From Symbiodinium natans (Eukaryota > Sar > Dinophyceae > Suessiales > Symbiodiniaceae), in contig CAJNDS010000280.1 in assembly GCA_905221605.1 (NCBI GenBank), forward strand, positions 595,892 to 659,891: a DNA stretch of 64,000 bases. Reading direction: 5' to 3'. Under the pieces are notes generated by a model, which was not told the DNA's origin, searched no databases, and saw only the letters and a program-made list of their open reading frames with translations. The first letter of the stretch is position 1. Every line of letters starts with the position of its first letter. Shown here one piece after another: positions 1-11,211 of this stretch. Made by a program: the position numbers and the translations under genes.

Positions 1-1233
1 AGCCTAGAGATCCGTTTATGTGTTGTTCAGGGAATCCTGGATCCTGTGCGTGTTCTGGTTTTTCATTGAAAGAATCTACTTGTCTTTTCGGAGCACCCTA
101 AACCCCAAGCCCTAAGCAGCCCTAAACCCTAACCCCGGATAGCCCTAAACCCTAAGCATCCCTCAGCGCCAAATCGAGAAAACCCTCTACACCCCAAGCC
201 CTGTCGGGTTTGGCGTTTAGGGTTTAGGGTTTAGGGTTTAAGGTGTAGGCTTGTGTGCTGGTTACCTTGGGTTGTGGTAGCTTCGCAAACCGAGGAAGAT
301 GCCGCGCATGCCAAAGCAATCTACAGGTGCCTGGCGCTTTCCGAATTTTCTCCTCCACTCAGTTCAGCGTCACTGAGTAGTCCCCTTAGGAGCCATTTTT
401 CAGGGTTTAGGGTTTAGGGTTTAGGGTTTAGGGTGCAGTTAGGTATGCAAGAATCTTCGTTCGTCGCCCTAAGGCCTCGAATTTCTTTCAGGACCAGGGG
501 CTTGGGTTGTTCAGGGTACATGTCGGTCTGGGGCTTGCAAGCCGTCCGGCTGACGTTGGGGTGTGAAGAAGGATGTAGGGTTCAGGGCTCAGGGCGTAAC
601 TCGAGCCCGGCTCCCTGAGCCCTAAGGTTTAGCATGTGGGGGCCTACAATAGTTGCCTCGACTCATCGACTCAAGACCCAAGGCTGTGAAACTCCGGGGG
701 GGGGGGGGGGGGGGCGCTGCCCAAGGAGGGTTCAGGGTTTAGGGTTTAGGGTTTAGGGAATTTGCAGCAAACTCAACTGTTGCTTCTCAGGACGGTTCTT
801 GTAGCCGGCAGGTTGGAGGAACTGCTGAAGTTGCAGTTTTCTAAGGGGGAAACCCAAAGCCTAAACCCCTAACCGGCAACCCCAAACCCTAAACCCTAGG
901 CCCTAAACCCCAAACCCTAACACCAAACCCTAAAACCAAAACCCTAAACCCTAAACCCCAACACCCTAGGCCTTAAACCCCAAACCCTAAGCCCTAAACC
1001 CCAAACCCTAAACCTTAAATACAAAACCCGAAGCCCGAAACCCTAAACCCTAAACCCGAAACCCCAAACCCCAAACCCTAAACCCTAAACCCTAAACCCT
1101 AAACCCTAAACCCTAAATCCTAAACCCTAAACCCTAAACCCTAAACCCTAAACCCTAAACCCTAAACCCTAAACCCCAAACCCCAAACCCCAAGCCCAAA
1201 ACCCTACAACCCTAAAACCCCTGAACCCTGAAG

Positions 1234-1291
1234 GAAGGCGAAAGCCTTGGTGGAGCTTGGCCGCCACGACGAGGCGATCAAGGCGATGGGG
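1234..1291 (+). CDS. Exon-like island, TPR-type peptide
   Basis: Between two telomere-type arrays an open plus-strand frame reads KAKALVELGRHDEAIKAM. This fits the tetratricopeptide pattern (A-L-LGR-DEAI-A). It is preceded by an AAG that could be an AG|G acceptor. The peptide is too short to prove a gene; it may be one exon of a gene whose introns are the telomere-like arrays, or a captured exon fragment. Confidence 0.4.
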
Positions 1292-2351
1292 TTCAGGGTT
1301 TTGGGGGGATGTGGGGGGGTAGGGTTTAGGGTTTAGGGTTTAGGTTTATAGGGTTTGGGGTTTTGGGTTGTGGGTTTAGGGTTTAGCACATCCATAAAGC
1401 CACATCCCTTAACCCCGCGTCCCTACAGGCACGTGGCGACCCGAAACCCTAAACCCTAAACCCTAAAACCTAAACCCTAAAACCTAAACCCTAAAACCTA
1501 AACCCTAAACCCTAAACCATAAACCCGGAACCCTGAACACTAAACCCCAATCCCTAAACCCTAAACCCTAAACCCTAAACCCTGAACCTAAGGTTCTCCG
1601 AACGCTGCCACGCGAGGATGAGGTGCCGCGCGCCGGGTGAAGGGAATTTTTTTCGATTCAGGGCTTCGGGGGTTTAAGGGGCTAAGGAGGTTTTAGGGTT
1701 TAGGGATTAGGGATTTGAGGGGTGTTTAGGGTTTAGGGTTTAGGGTTTAGGGTTTAGGGTTTAGGGTTTAGGGTTTAGGGTTTAGGGATTTGAGGGGTTC
1801 AGGGTTCAGGCTTGGGGGCACCTTCTGGCTTCATCTGGCTTCTTGCATCCCTTTCAGAATGCCCTTTGTTACAGTTTAAGGGTTTAGGGTTTAGGGTTTA
1901 GGGTTTAGGGTTTAGGGTTTGGGGTTTGGGGTTTGGGGTTTGGGGTTTGGGGTTTAGGATCATCATCCTAGAGAGCTGGCCATGTGGGTTTGGTGACGTT
2001 TCGGGCTCGCGGTTGCCTAGCCTGCACCATGAACCCTCTACCCTGGACACTAAACCCTCCAACCCTAAACGCTTAGCCCTCAATGTTTGGTAACCCCTCA
2101 ACCCTGCAAGCCCCGTAAACCTACTAGCTAGAAGACCCTAATGCTTACAAGCTGCATAGGCCCTAAAAGCGAGAGGGGCCGAAAAGCCAGCATGACCGCC
2201 ACTCCCTCCTGTAAGCCCTAAACCCCTAAGCCCGCCCCTCAACCCCTAAACCTAAACCCTAAACCCTAAACCCTAAACCCTAAACCCTAAACCCTAAACC
2301 CTAAACCCTAAACCCTCAGCCCCTAAACCCCGAACCCCTAGCCGCACCGAG

Positions 2352-2399
2352 GAAGTCCAAGCGCTTCTTCAGCGTGCCCTGGAGCCCCCCAAAGGCGGG
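2352..2399 (+). CDS. Exon-like island
   Basis: A GC-rich island in the heptamer mosaic has an open frame reading EVQALLQRALEPPKGG after a possible AG|G acceptor. No family can be named from 16 residues. It could be a short exon or random GC-rich sequence. Confidence 0.22.
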
Positions 2400-2954
2400 T
2401 TTAGGGAAGTGGGGGGGGGGGGGGGGGTCTGTAAACATCGTCTTCAGGGTTCAGGGTTAGGGTTTAGGGCCTATGAGCGTTTTGCTTCAATCCTTTGTCG
2501 GGTTTTTATAGGTTATGTTGGCCTCGTTGGGTTCATGGGCTTCGCGGGCAGGTTTGGGGGGCTGTCGTAGGCGGGCCCACAGGGCATAAAGGAGCGCTTG
2601 TAGGCTAACCCTAGTGGTAAGCTGCTTAGAGGATCTACAAGGGCTTAGGATCTTAGGGGGGAAGGGCTGAAGCAGGGGTTTCAGGTGTAGGGTTTCGAGG
2701 CTTAGGGGCTTCAAGGTGTAGCGTTTCAGGGTATCATGTCAGCGGATGGTACCCCCCTCCATCCTTATTTGTCCCCACCTCGCCCCTGTAAGCACGACAG
2801 GAAGGCGCTAAACACCAAACCCTAAACCCTAAACCCTAAACCCCAAACCCTAAACCCTAAACCCTAAACCTTAAGCCCTAAACCCTAAACCCTAAACCCT
2901 AACCCCTAAACCCTATAAACCCTAAACCCTAAACCCTAAACCCTAAACCTTTTG

Positions 2955-3058
2955 GCGGCAGGGCTGGAAGCGGACGGGCTTGGCCCGGACTCGTGCAACA
3001 AACTTAAGGAAGTGCAACACCAAGTCTCCGGACAGGATGACTGTCCGGCCGAGGTGTT
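2955..3058 (+). CDS. Exon-like island, possible PPR-type peptide
   Basis: The open plus-strand frame begins AAGLEADGLGPDSCNKLKEV and continues for about 34 codons between telomere-type repeats. The G-x(3)-G-x-x-PDS pattern is compatible with a pentatricopeptide-like repeat end. It is preceded by GGCAG|G. Short, so low certainty. Confidence 0.3.
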
Positions 3059-3149
3059 AGGGTTCGTAGGGTGTAGGGTCTAGGATTTAGGGTAACCTGT
3101 GCGAACTTGCGCATGGCTCCCTCATCCAAGCCAGTCTCCAGGGTTGAGG

Positions 3150-3180
<31 letters not shown>

Positions 3181-4161
3181 TAGGGTTTAGGGTTTAGGGT
3201 TTAGGGTTTCGGGGATGAAGCAGCAGGAGCCGGACCTGCTCCATACAAAGACACAAACCCGTGCAATCAGAACTCTGCGCCCTTTCACCTCGAGCCCACA
3301 AACGGATTTAGGGTATATGGCTGATGTGTGAACAGAACCTGTAGGCTGCCCCTTAAGGCCCGCGGGTTTAGGGTTTAGGGTTTAGGGTTTAGGGTTTAGG
3401 GTTTGGGGTTTGGGGTTTGGGGGTTTAGGGTTTCCTTGCCCTTTGGCTCTTCGGAGGCTTCTTGAGGCAGAGAAGTGAAGTGAGAAGAAAACATGGTGTA
3501 CACCTCGGGATCCTCAAGAACCCTAAACCCTAAACCCTAAACCCTAAACCCTAAACCCTAAACCCTAAACCCTAAACCCTAAACCCTAAACCCTAAATCG
3601 TGGCATCAGTTCTAAGGGCTCTGCGCCGGAGATGCACTAAACCGCATCGCTGCGGGAGTTGTGCAATGTCAGCGGCCTGCAATCTTGGGCCATGGGCAAA
3701 GGCTGCCGGCATGGCAACCAAAGCGACGCTGGACAGGGTTTAGGGTTTAGGGTTTATGGTTTAGGGAGTCAGCAGAGAAGTTTGAGAGTTGGTTGTTTGT
3801 CCGAACCGGTTTAGGGTTTAGGGTTTAGGGTTTAGGGTTCAGGGGGTGGGACCAGGGAATTTGGGGAACACCACGGAACACCACAAAACAACAATACAGC
3901 AGCAGAATCATGGAACAATGTACCTTAAACCCTAAGGCCTGAACCCTAAAGACCATATAGTCCCGCGACCTCAACCCTAAACCCGAAACCCTAAACCCGA
4001 AACCCGACACCCTAAACCGTAAACCCTAAACCCGAAACCCTAAACCCTAAACCCTAAACCCTAAACCCGAAACCCTAAACCCTAAACCCTAAACCCTAAA
4101 CCCTAAACCCTAAACCCTAAACCCCCACAAACCGCAAACCTTAGCAGAACGGATTTGCCAG

Positions 4162-4241
4162 GGCCCCAGACGCGCATCGCGCAGCCGCGGCAAGAAGCGG
4201 TGGAGACGGTGGTGCCGCTGGCGCCCGCAGCGGAGGAGTGA
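4162..4241 (+). CDS. Exon-like island ending in a stop
   Basis: After TTTGCCAG|GG an open frame reads PQTRIAQPRQEAVETVVPLA and ends EE-TGA at 4239-4241, just before a TTTAGGG array. It would be a terminal exon. Other frames of the island are also open, so the frame choice is uncertain. Confidence 0.2.
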
Positions 4242-4269
4242 AGGGCTTCGGGGGTTTAGGGGATTTTCG

Positions 4270-4409
4270 TGTTAGGGTTTAGGGTTAGGGTTTAGGGTTT
4301 AGGGTTTAGGGTTTAGGGTTTAGGGTTTAGGGTTTAGGGTTTAGGGTTTAGGGTTTAGGGTTTAGGGTTTAGGGTTTAGGGTTTAGGGTTTAGGGTTTAG
4401 GGTTTAGGG
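4270..4409 (+). repeat. Near-perfect TTTAGGG array
   Basis: About 20 tandem TTTAGGG units with very few variants, followed by TTCAGGG variants. It is one of the longest pure arrays of the left flank. Confidence 0.95.
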
Positions 4410-6224
4410 TTCAGGGTTCAGGGTTCAGGGTTCAGGGTTTAGGGTTCAGGGTGTAGGATTGGGTTTAGGATTTAGGGTGCAGGGTTAGGGGTGTAGGTTT
4501 CGTCAGCTGCTCATCATGAACCCTCACAGGCACGATGCTTCTAGGTTTGGGAACGGGTTCCCATGTAAACCCGTTCAATTTTAAGCAGAAAGCCCAGCAC
4601 CATTGTTCATGCCGCATTTCTCTGGGACTTAGTTACGATGAAATGCTGGGCTGCTAACATTTGCGTTAGGGGCCCCCCTAACCCTAAACCCTAAACCCCT
4701 GAACCCCTAAACCCCTAAACCCCGAAACCCTTGAGCCCCGATTTTCTAAGCCCTCAATCGCATACACCACTTTGACATGGGGTGCAAGGATCCCTCGGCC
4801 GGGCTGAGGCGGCTTCTGAAAGAGGCCTGTCGGGACAGTTTAAGGTTATGTGGTTGGGGTGTAGAGTTTAGAGTTTAGGGTTTATGGTTAAGAGTTTTAG
4901 GGTTTCAAGTCTTTTAGGGTCTCAGGGTAAACGACGCCGCCCTCACTCCGTCCCAAACCACCCCGCCAAGTCTATATTTGTGTGCCCCATGTTTGGCAGA
5001 ATATGGGGGCTACCAACCAGTAGGATGCTTGAAGGTATAGTAATTTTAGGGCCCAGGCATAGATGAGGTACATGGACCCCTAGAATCAAAAAATCGTGTA
5101 GGGTTCAGGGTTTGCATTTTGAGTTGGGGTTTCGGGGCTTGGGCTTGGGACCCGTTGCAGGGGCCCTTGAAATTTGCTGAAAAAGGTTCAAAGGCGCCCC
5201 ATTGAGCATCTTTTGTCACCCAAATATTTGCTTTCATCCAACTTCGAACCATTCTTTGGGGGAGGCAGCAGCGCTCTACCCAAAAGGCAATGGTTTGTGT
5301 GGTGGCCTGTGGGGGCTCACAGCGGCGGGGGGGGGGGGGGGGGAAAAGAGACGCCCTAACCCCGAATTAAACCCCTAACCCCTAAACCCCTAACCCCTAA
5401 ACCCCAAGCCCTAAACCCCAAGCCCTAAACCCTGACCCCAATTGTTGGACTGCTTTGGAAACATGTGCCTTCGCATGTGACATGCCGCCCACCAACACCG
5501 GGTGTGTCGGGGTGCCATCTCCACATAGCATTGTCGGTCGCAGCGCCGGGGAGACGCCCTAAGCCCTAAAACCCCTTTAACCCCTTTAAACCCCTTCAAG
5601 CCCCCTTGAAACCCCTTAAAAAACCCCAAAAACCCCTTAAAAACACTGTAAAAACCCCGTCACCTTCAACCCTTAAAACCCATCCAAAAACCCCTTAAAC
5701 CCCTTAAAACCCCCTTAAACCCCTAAACCCGAAACCATGGACCTCTAAACCCTAAACCCTAAAAACTCAGCTTGCAAGGCCGAAGCGGCGCTCAAGCGAG
5801 GGGAGCCCAGGCAGTTTGGGGTTTGGGGTTTGGGGTTTGGGGTTTAGGGATTACGGTTTAGGGGTTAGGGATGAGGGTTTAGGATTTAGGGCCTTAGGGC
5901 TTTGCGGCATCAGGGCTTTCAGGTGTAGGGATGTTAGAGATTAGGGATTTAGGGCTTTAGCCCTTTGATGGGGTTGAGGATGTTCGGGGTTTTGGGCTGA
6001 TGACTCTTGCAATCCCCTAGGGTCCATAAATCGGAGTATCTCAGAGGGGAAGTTACATGGCCCTGTAATACCCTAAACCCTAAACCCTAAACCCCAAACC
6101 CTAAACCCTAAACCCTAAACCCTAAACCCTAAACCCTAAACCCTAAGCCCTAAGCCCTAAACCCTAAACCCTAAACCCTAAACCCTAAACCCTAAACCCT
6201 AAACCCTAAACCCTAAACCCTTAC

Positions 6225-6670
6225 CTTCTTGAAAGGGTTCTGAAGTATATTGTAGGGTCTAAGGGGTACAGAAGGGGTCCGAGCATCTTGGCAGTTCAGT
6301 CCGGGGAGCTGATCTGGGTTCGATAATACCGTGGATATGGAGGAAATAAGGGACAGTGCTGGTACATCGGAGGCACACGAGGATACTCCCAGGACGTGAA
6401 CCAGAACCCCGGTGGAGGAAATGGATAAGGCAAGTGAGTCCGGAGTCAGCGAAGGAAAGAGTGGCAGGCAGAGGCCGAGGCAAGGGAAGGACGTGCCAAA
6501 AGTGCCCTCTGCATTCGTGAAGAGCGATGATGCCAAGAGTCCATATATCCACAACCTGCTGAAGGAGAAAGACGGGGCCGAAACGTCGGGAGTGGAGGAG
6601 GAAGTCATATATACAGGAAAGAGCGGAACAGGATCTAGACCTACCGCTACAGCAATAAGGAGGTCCCTAA
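6225..6670 (+). other. 450-bp non-telomeric island with charged ORF
   Basis: This island lacks heptamers. Its best plus-strand frame (about 6412-6672) gives a hydrophilic peptide rich in Lys, Glu, Ser and Gly, including PKVPSAFVKSDDAKSPYIH. A preceding frame from an ATG near 6331 is closed by a TGA at about 6400. It could be a decayed retroelement gag/ORF1 piece or an unrelated exon. I do not recognise a domain, and the minus strand is open too. Confidence 0.25.
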
Positions 6671-6799
6671 ACCCTAAACCCTAAACCCTAAACCCTCAAC
6701 CCTCAACCCTAAAGCCTGAACCCTAAACCCTAAACCCGAACCCTACACCCCTAGACCCCTAAACCCTGTATAGACCCTAAACCCCAAAGTTCTTGATAG

Positions 6800-6900
6800 A
6801 GAGCTGTTCCCCTTGTACTAACAGTCCTTAATTAATAGGGATTGCAATAGGGGGTACTAGAATCCCAATTCAGGGCTGTCAGAAGAAGGAGGAACATCCC
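6800..6900. repeat. Dispersed short element, partner of the hairpin near 57.1 kb
   Basis: Beginning near 6803 the sequence GTTCCCCTTGTACTAACAGT matches, with a few changes, the reverse complement of the sequence at about 57145-57170. Both lie in otherwise heptamer-dominated DNA. This suggests a MITE-like family. Confidence 0.4.
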
Positions 6901-7383
6901 AACCTAGAGGCCCTAAACCTTTTAAGGGTTTATGGTTTACTCAGCCCTTTCTTTGGCCGTTAAGCTGGATCTGTTTCCCTAAGCCCGAAACCCTAAACCC
7001 TAAACCCTAAACCCTCCTAAACCCTCCTAAACCCTAAAACCTAAACCCTCAACCCGAGACCCGAAGAACAATGGCTGTTTCCTGGCAGTCTCATGGAGTC
7101 GATTGTCTTGTCATGTCTGCGGCCTGATTCTTCCAAGTTACCAAAGTTTGGGGTTTAGGGTTGAGGGTTTAGGGTTTAGGGTTTAGGGTGTTGTAGAGCT
7201 TGGGTGACTGAGGGGAGCTTGGTGAAGAAGCTCAAGAGCTCCCTGCAGACTTGCAAGCCTTGGACCACCCTTGACCGAAGAGTCCCTAAACCCTAAGCCC
7301 CCAACTCTCTAAACCTAAACCCTAAACCCCCAAATCCCTAAACTCTAAACCCCCAAAGCCCTAAACCCTAACCCTCAAAAAGG

Positions 7384-7470
7384 CGCGCTCTGGACTTCGC
7401 GAGGGGTGCCGCCGGGGCTGCGCAGCAAGCGAAGGAGGACGCGATGGCGCAGGCACGAGGGGATCTAGGG
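7384..7470 (+). CDS. Exon-like island
   Basis: An open frame from 7387 reads ALDFARGAAGAAQQAKEDAM and on to about 7470 between CCCTAAA-type and TTAGGG-type repeats. The composition looks protein-like (Ala-rich helix). No family is identified. Confidence 0.28.
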
Positions 7471-7893
7471 TTTTCAAGGTGTTCAGAGTGTCGGGCGTTC
7501 GTCTTCGGGTGTTAGGGCTTTGCGGTTTAGATTTCAGGGCTTGGGGGGATGAATTCCTAGGATTTAGACGTTAATTGTCTTGGGGGTCTATAGTGTTTAG
7601 AGCTTAGGGTCTAGGGTCGAGATGGATTAAACAAACATATGTAAGCAGTTCTATTTTGTGCTCACACCGCAACCATGTGATTGGAATAAGACGTTAATCA
7701 GGGCTCAAAGGTCGGTTTGTGCAACCCTAAACCCTAAACCCTAAACCCTAAACCCTAAACCCTAAACCCTTAACCCTTAACCCTAAACCCCAAACCCTGA
7801 ACCCTGAACCCTGAAATCTGAACCCTGACCCCGAATACCCTTGAAACCCTAAACCCTCAACCCTAAACCCTAAACCCCCTTTTTGGCTCCCAG

Positions 7894-7986
7894 GAACCCG
7901 TGCGACCAGATCCCATCTTTCGAGCGCCCCCCAAGCCGCCCGCAGACGGCGCCAAGGCCACTGGCTTTGCAATCCGCGGTTTGTAG
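7894..7986 (+). CDS. Exon-like island, probable terminal exon
   Basis: A pyrimidine-rich tract ending TTTTTGGCTCCCAG|G precedes a 30-codon open frame (EPVRPDPIFRAPPKPPADGA and on) that closes with TAG at 7984-7986. The acceptor context and the stop make it a reasonable terminal exon. Function unknown. Confidence 0.35.
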   Translation, partial: EPVRPDPIFRAPPKPPADGAKATGFAIRGL

Positions 7987-8193
7987 GAACTGTGGGTTTA
8001 GGGGTTTCAGGTTTAGGGGTTTAGGGGTTTAGGGTTTAGAGTTTAAGGTTAATAGGGTTCAGAGTTTTAGGGTTCAGGGTTTGTGGGCTAAGGGGGGGGG
8101 GCTTAGGTGTTTCGTGCTCGTGTATTTCTGCCAAAAAGCAACCTGGAGTTGTTCTGCTGATATAGGCTTGGGGCTGAGCAAGGGTTTAGGGTT

Positions 8194-8196
8194 TAG

Positions 8197-8230
<34 letters not shown>

Positions 8231-8374
8231 CACCACTCCCCCCCCCCCACTCCCCCCCCCACTCCCCCCCCCGCTCCCCCCCCCTCCCACTCCCCCCCCC
8301 CACCCCCCCCCCCCCCCACTCCCCCCCCCTCCCACTCCCCCCCCACCCCTCCCCACCCCCCCCCCCCCCCCCCC
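8194..8374 (+). repeat. Poly-C / CCCCACT-rich tract
   Basis: Almost uninterrupted cytosine with CACT, TCCC and GCT interruptions. The long Pro-rich or Gly-rich translations across it are artefacts. The G-rich complement could form G-quadruplexes, and its length may be unreliable in assembly. Confidence 0.9.
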
Positions 8375-8583
8375 GTGGTTTGAGGGATTTCCGAGGAGTG
8401 AGTGCTAGTAGAGGCTCAGGCTTATGGACTTAGGGATCCCATAATCTCTAAACCCTTGTCAAAACCCTGAACCCTAAACCTTAAACCCTGAACCCTAAAC
8501 TCAAAACCCTAAACCCTAAACCCTGAACCCTAAACCGCAAAACCCTAAACCCTGAACGCCTCCCATGCGTTTTCCCATTCCAG

Positions 8584-8635
8584 GAAGTACGGCAGCTGCT
8601 GCAGGCGCGTGGCTTCGAGGCCCCGGCCGGCCCCC
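8584..8635 (+). CDS. 52-bp micro-exon
   Basis: This is the best-framed micro-exon of the flank. It is preceded by a pyrimidine-rich CCCATTCCAG|G acceptor and followed directly by a consensus donor GTGAGC at 8636. It reads EVRQLLQARGFEAPAGP plus one base. The peptide resembles the helix of a PPR/ankyrin-type repeat, but the family is not certain. Confidence 0.45.
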
Positions 8636-8872
8636 GTGAGCGACGGCTGCCGCGAAACCATAGGGGTTATAGGGTTTAATTATGAGGTTTTGATTATAAG
8701 GGTTTAATTATAGGGTTTAATTATAAGGTTTAATTACAAGGTTTTAATTATAAGGTGTTAATTATAGGGTTTGTAGGGTTTTCATTGTAGGGTTGAATTA
8801 TAGGGCTTATCGGGGTTTGTAGGGTTTGTAGGGTTCGTAGGGTTTATAGGGTTTATGGGGTTTGTAGGCTCA

Positions 8873-8985
8873 AACCCTCAAACCCTCAAACCCTCAAACC
8901 CTCAAACCCTCAAACCCTCAAACCCTCAAACCCTACAACCCTCAAACCCTCAAACCCTCAAACCCTCAAACCCGCAAACCCACAA
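8873..8985 (+). repeat. AAACCCTC heptamer-variant array
   Basis: Tandem CCCTCAA units (about 14) make a local homogenised variant of the telomere-type heptamer. It follows a run of TTATAGGG/AATTATA variants at 8660-8870. Confidence 0.85.
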
Positions 8986-9087
8986 ACCCGAAAACCCACA
9001 AACCCTAAACCCTCAACCCTAAACCCTAAACCCTAAACCCTAAACCCTAAGCTCTGGGAAGGTCCGGGCCCTTCTGGCCCTTCGCAG

Positions 9088-9160
9088 CTTCGCCGAGGCG
9101 GGCGACGTGGCCCAGTGCGCTGGGAGGATGCACAGCTGGGAGGCCGTGTCGTTATTCTTG
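9088..9160 (+). CDS. Exon-like island, PPR-type peptide
   Basis: A pyrimidine-rich tract ending CCTTCGCAG precedes an open frame FAEAGDVAQCAGRMHSWEAV, with a GT donor (GTGCAG) at 9161. The A-E-A-G-D-V-A pattern is typical of pentatricopeptide repeats, which are abundant in dinoflagellates. A long TTTAGGG array starts within ten bases of the proposed donor. Confidence 0.42.
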
Positions 9161-9958
9161 GTGCAGGGTTTAGGGTTTAGGGTTTAGGGTTTAGGGTTTA
9201 GGGTTTAGGGTTTAGGGTTTAGGGTTTAGGGTTTAGGGTTTAGGGGTTTAGGGGTTTAGGGTTTAGGGTTTAGGGTTTATAGTTTAGGGTTTAGGGTTTA
9301 GGGTTTAATCGCTTCCCCCTTTTATTAAAGCTACCCCTAATACTAAAAATACTTTCCGGAACATCCTGCCGAAACCGAGCCCGCCTTTTAAACCCCATTT
9401 CGAATTAGGGGGGGTGGTTCAGGCCTCCAAGAAATCCTTCACCACCAATAAAACCCTCAGAGGGTTTAGGGTTTAGGGTAACCCTGAAGTCTAATGAATT
9501 ATGACATTTCGATAAAAATACCCCCTAATACTAAAAAACACATTTCGATTTTTTAAAGGGCGGGGGGGGGCTCCCCCCCGTTTAATATTAGGGGGAAGGG
9601 ATTGTGTTTAGGGTTTAGGGTTTAGGGTTAGGGTTTAGGGGTTTCGTTTGCGGGTTTGGGATTTAGATGTGTGTTGCTTTGGCTGGCGGTCTGGGATTTC
9701 GGCTGGCTTCCGTTAGGGACTATCCTTTATCCTTTGTCATTTTTCCGCCTCCAGTGGTGTCATCACTTGTTGTCTTGAAGAGGTTCTACAAGGGAGTATC
9801 AGGGCAGATTGCGGAACACGTGGGGTCGCCTAGCAACCCTAAGCCCTAAGCCCTAAGCCCTAAACCCTAAACCCGAAACCCTAAACCCTAGCCCTAAACC
9901 CTAAACCCTTTGAACTCTACGGCCTGAGCCCCAAGCCCTATCATCTTTGCGGATTCAG

Positions 9959-10020
9959 AGGCCGAGCGCCTTGAACGCGACTTCGACCTCCCCACAGCCT
10001 TGAGGCCGGATGTGAGGATG
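9959..10020 (+). CDS. Exon-like island, PPR-type peptide
   Basis: After GATTCAG| the frame reads EAERLERDFDLPTALRPDVR and then M, and the exon would end at a donor GTTAGGG (10021) that is itself the start of a telomere-type array. The ending L-R-P-D-V-R matches the end of PPR motifs. It may belong with the islands at 8584 and 9088. Confidence 0.38.
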
Positions 10021-10559
10021 GTTAGGGTTTGGGGTTTAGGGTTTAGGGTTTAGGGTTTAGGGTTTGGGGTTTGGGGTTTGGGGTTTGGGGTTTGGCGTTT
10101 AGGGTTTGGGGATTAGGGTTAAGTGTCTAGGGGCTATGATTCGAGCACGAAGGCCTTAGAACTTAACGGTTTCCGCATAACATCCAAGTGGAATCACAGA
10201 GACATCGTTGGTTTGACATGGGGAGGGGAATCAATGAAAACTTGAGTTTCGAGTGATACCCTTCTTCCCTTGCTTTTGTTTGGAGGCTTTGTTCCCTTAG
10301 GCAGAAACCTGACGCGTGACCCCCAAGCCCTAAGCCTCAAGCGAACTCTACACCCTAAGCCCTGAGCTGTAAACCCTAAACCGTGAATCCTATAACCCTA
10401 AACCCTAAACCCTAAACCCTAAACCCTAAACCCTGAACCCTGAACCCTAAACCCTAAACCCTAAACCCTAAACCCTAAACCCTAAACCCTAAACCCTAAA
10501 CCCTAAACCCTAAACCCTAAACCCTAAACCCTAAACCCTAACCCTAAACCCTTCCCGAG

Positions 10560-10665
10560 ATGCTGAATTTCGGAAGGAGCTCACAGGACTTGGTCACCAC
10601 CCTGCGGCACGTGGCCGAGTCGGCCGGAGCGCTGCCCAGCTCCCAGCAGAGCTGGGGAGATCGAG
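10560..10665 (+). CDS. Exon-like island beginning with ATG
   Basis: The open frame MLNFGRSSQDLVTTLRHVAE continues for about 35 codons. It is preceded by a CCCTAAA array and CCCTTCCCGAG. It looks protein-coding in composition, but no family can be named. Confidence 0.35.
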
Positions 10666-10932
10666 GGTTTCAGGGCTTCGGGAACCCTAAGCCCTAAACT
10701 CTAAACCCTAAACCCTAAACCCTTAAACCTTAAACCCTGAACCCTAAACCCTCAACCATAAGCCCCATGACTTTTTGGGCCTTGGGTTTCGGGGCTTAGT
10801 GTACGTCAGCCTCTGGCTGACCACTTTGCTGGCGCGACTCCTACGGCAGACTCTGACTATGAATTAGGGTTTCGGGCTTAGGGTTTAGGGTTTGGGGTTT
10901 GTTTAGGGTTTACGGCTTAAGTTGTAGGGTTT

Positions 10933-11070
10933 ACGCGCAACGCGGAGCTGATTCGACGCCCTTGGCTCTTCGCATACGACGGAGTGGTTCGAGCTAATCT
11001 CCGTTCTATCTTTCGAAGCTTCTGTACACCACAGCAAGCCCAAAACCCAAGCCCAAGCCCTAAATCTTTT
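10933..11070 (+). CDS. Exon-like island
   Basis: The open frame reads NAELIRRPWLFAYDGVVRAN and onwards to SIFRSFCTPQQA. It contains the hydrophobic/charged alternation of a folded protein. It lies 60-200 bp outside the left end of the giant transposon. No domain is recognised. Confidence 0.35.
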
Positions 11071-11121
11071 CCTTCAAGTAAACCCGAATAAACTCTAGAA
11101 GCTCTAGAAACCCTACAAGCG

Positions 11122-11129
11122 CTATAAAC
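11122..11129. repeat. Target site duplication, left copy (CTATAAAC)
   Basis: The octamer CTATAAAC abuts the left inverted repeat and recurs exactly at 40647-40654 next to the right one. Eight bases is the hAT target-duplication length, and C-T-ATAA-A-C fits the hAT pattern nTnnnnAn. Confidence 0.85.
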
Positions 11130-11152
11130 TTAGGAGTTTTCAGAAAGCCCGG
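11130..11152 (+). repeat. Left terminal inverted repeat
   Basis: It begins TTAGGAGTTTTC and ends AGAAAGCCCGG. Aligned with the reverse complement of 40625-40646 it has 19 identical bases of 22 with a single one-base gap. The shared core is TTAGG, GTT, AGAA and GCCCGG. Immediately inside, GGTGG is also shared by the two ends. Confidence 0.85.
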
Positions 11153-11211
11153 TGGAGAGTCCCCCCCCGGAACTGGGTAGAAATATTCTTAAATAGTTTG
11201 GCTTGGGGTTA

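Larger units (their letters stand above)
1..11129. repeat. Left flank: interstitial telomere-type heptamer mosaic
   Basis: Runs of CCCTAAA and of TTTAGGG alternate many times, with variants such as TTTGGGG, CCCTCAA and CCTAAGC, and are separated by short unique islands. Pure stretches lie near 1077-1180, 1711-1790, 3522-3598, 4270-4409, 9163-9245 and 10396-10550. Because the orientation keeps switching and unique DNA recurs every few hundred bases, this is interstitial rather than a chromosome end. Apart from the exon-like islands listed separately and one 450-bp island at 6225-6670, I see no genes here. Confidence 0.9.

Noticed and set aside
6213-6608. Minus-strand ORF with hydrophobic N-terminus
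   Set aside because: Shadow of the charged plus-strand frame in the same island; runs into heptamer repeats.
8081-8383. Pro-rich and Gly-rich ORFs over the C tract
   Set aside because: Pure translation of a homopolymer tract on both strands.
1-11129. A true chromosome end or subtelomere
   Set aside because: Orientation of the telomere-type units alternates repeatedly, unique DNA recurs throughout, and the same mosaic continues for tens of kb on the other side.
11130-11140. TAGG (one base inside) as the true element start
   Set aside because: With that start the flanking 8-mers no longer match; starting at TTAGG gives the exact CTATAAAC duplication.
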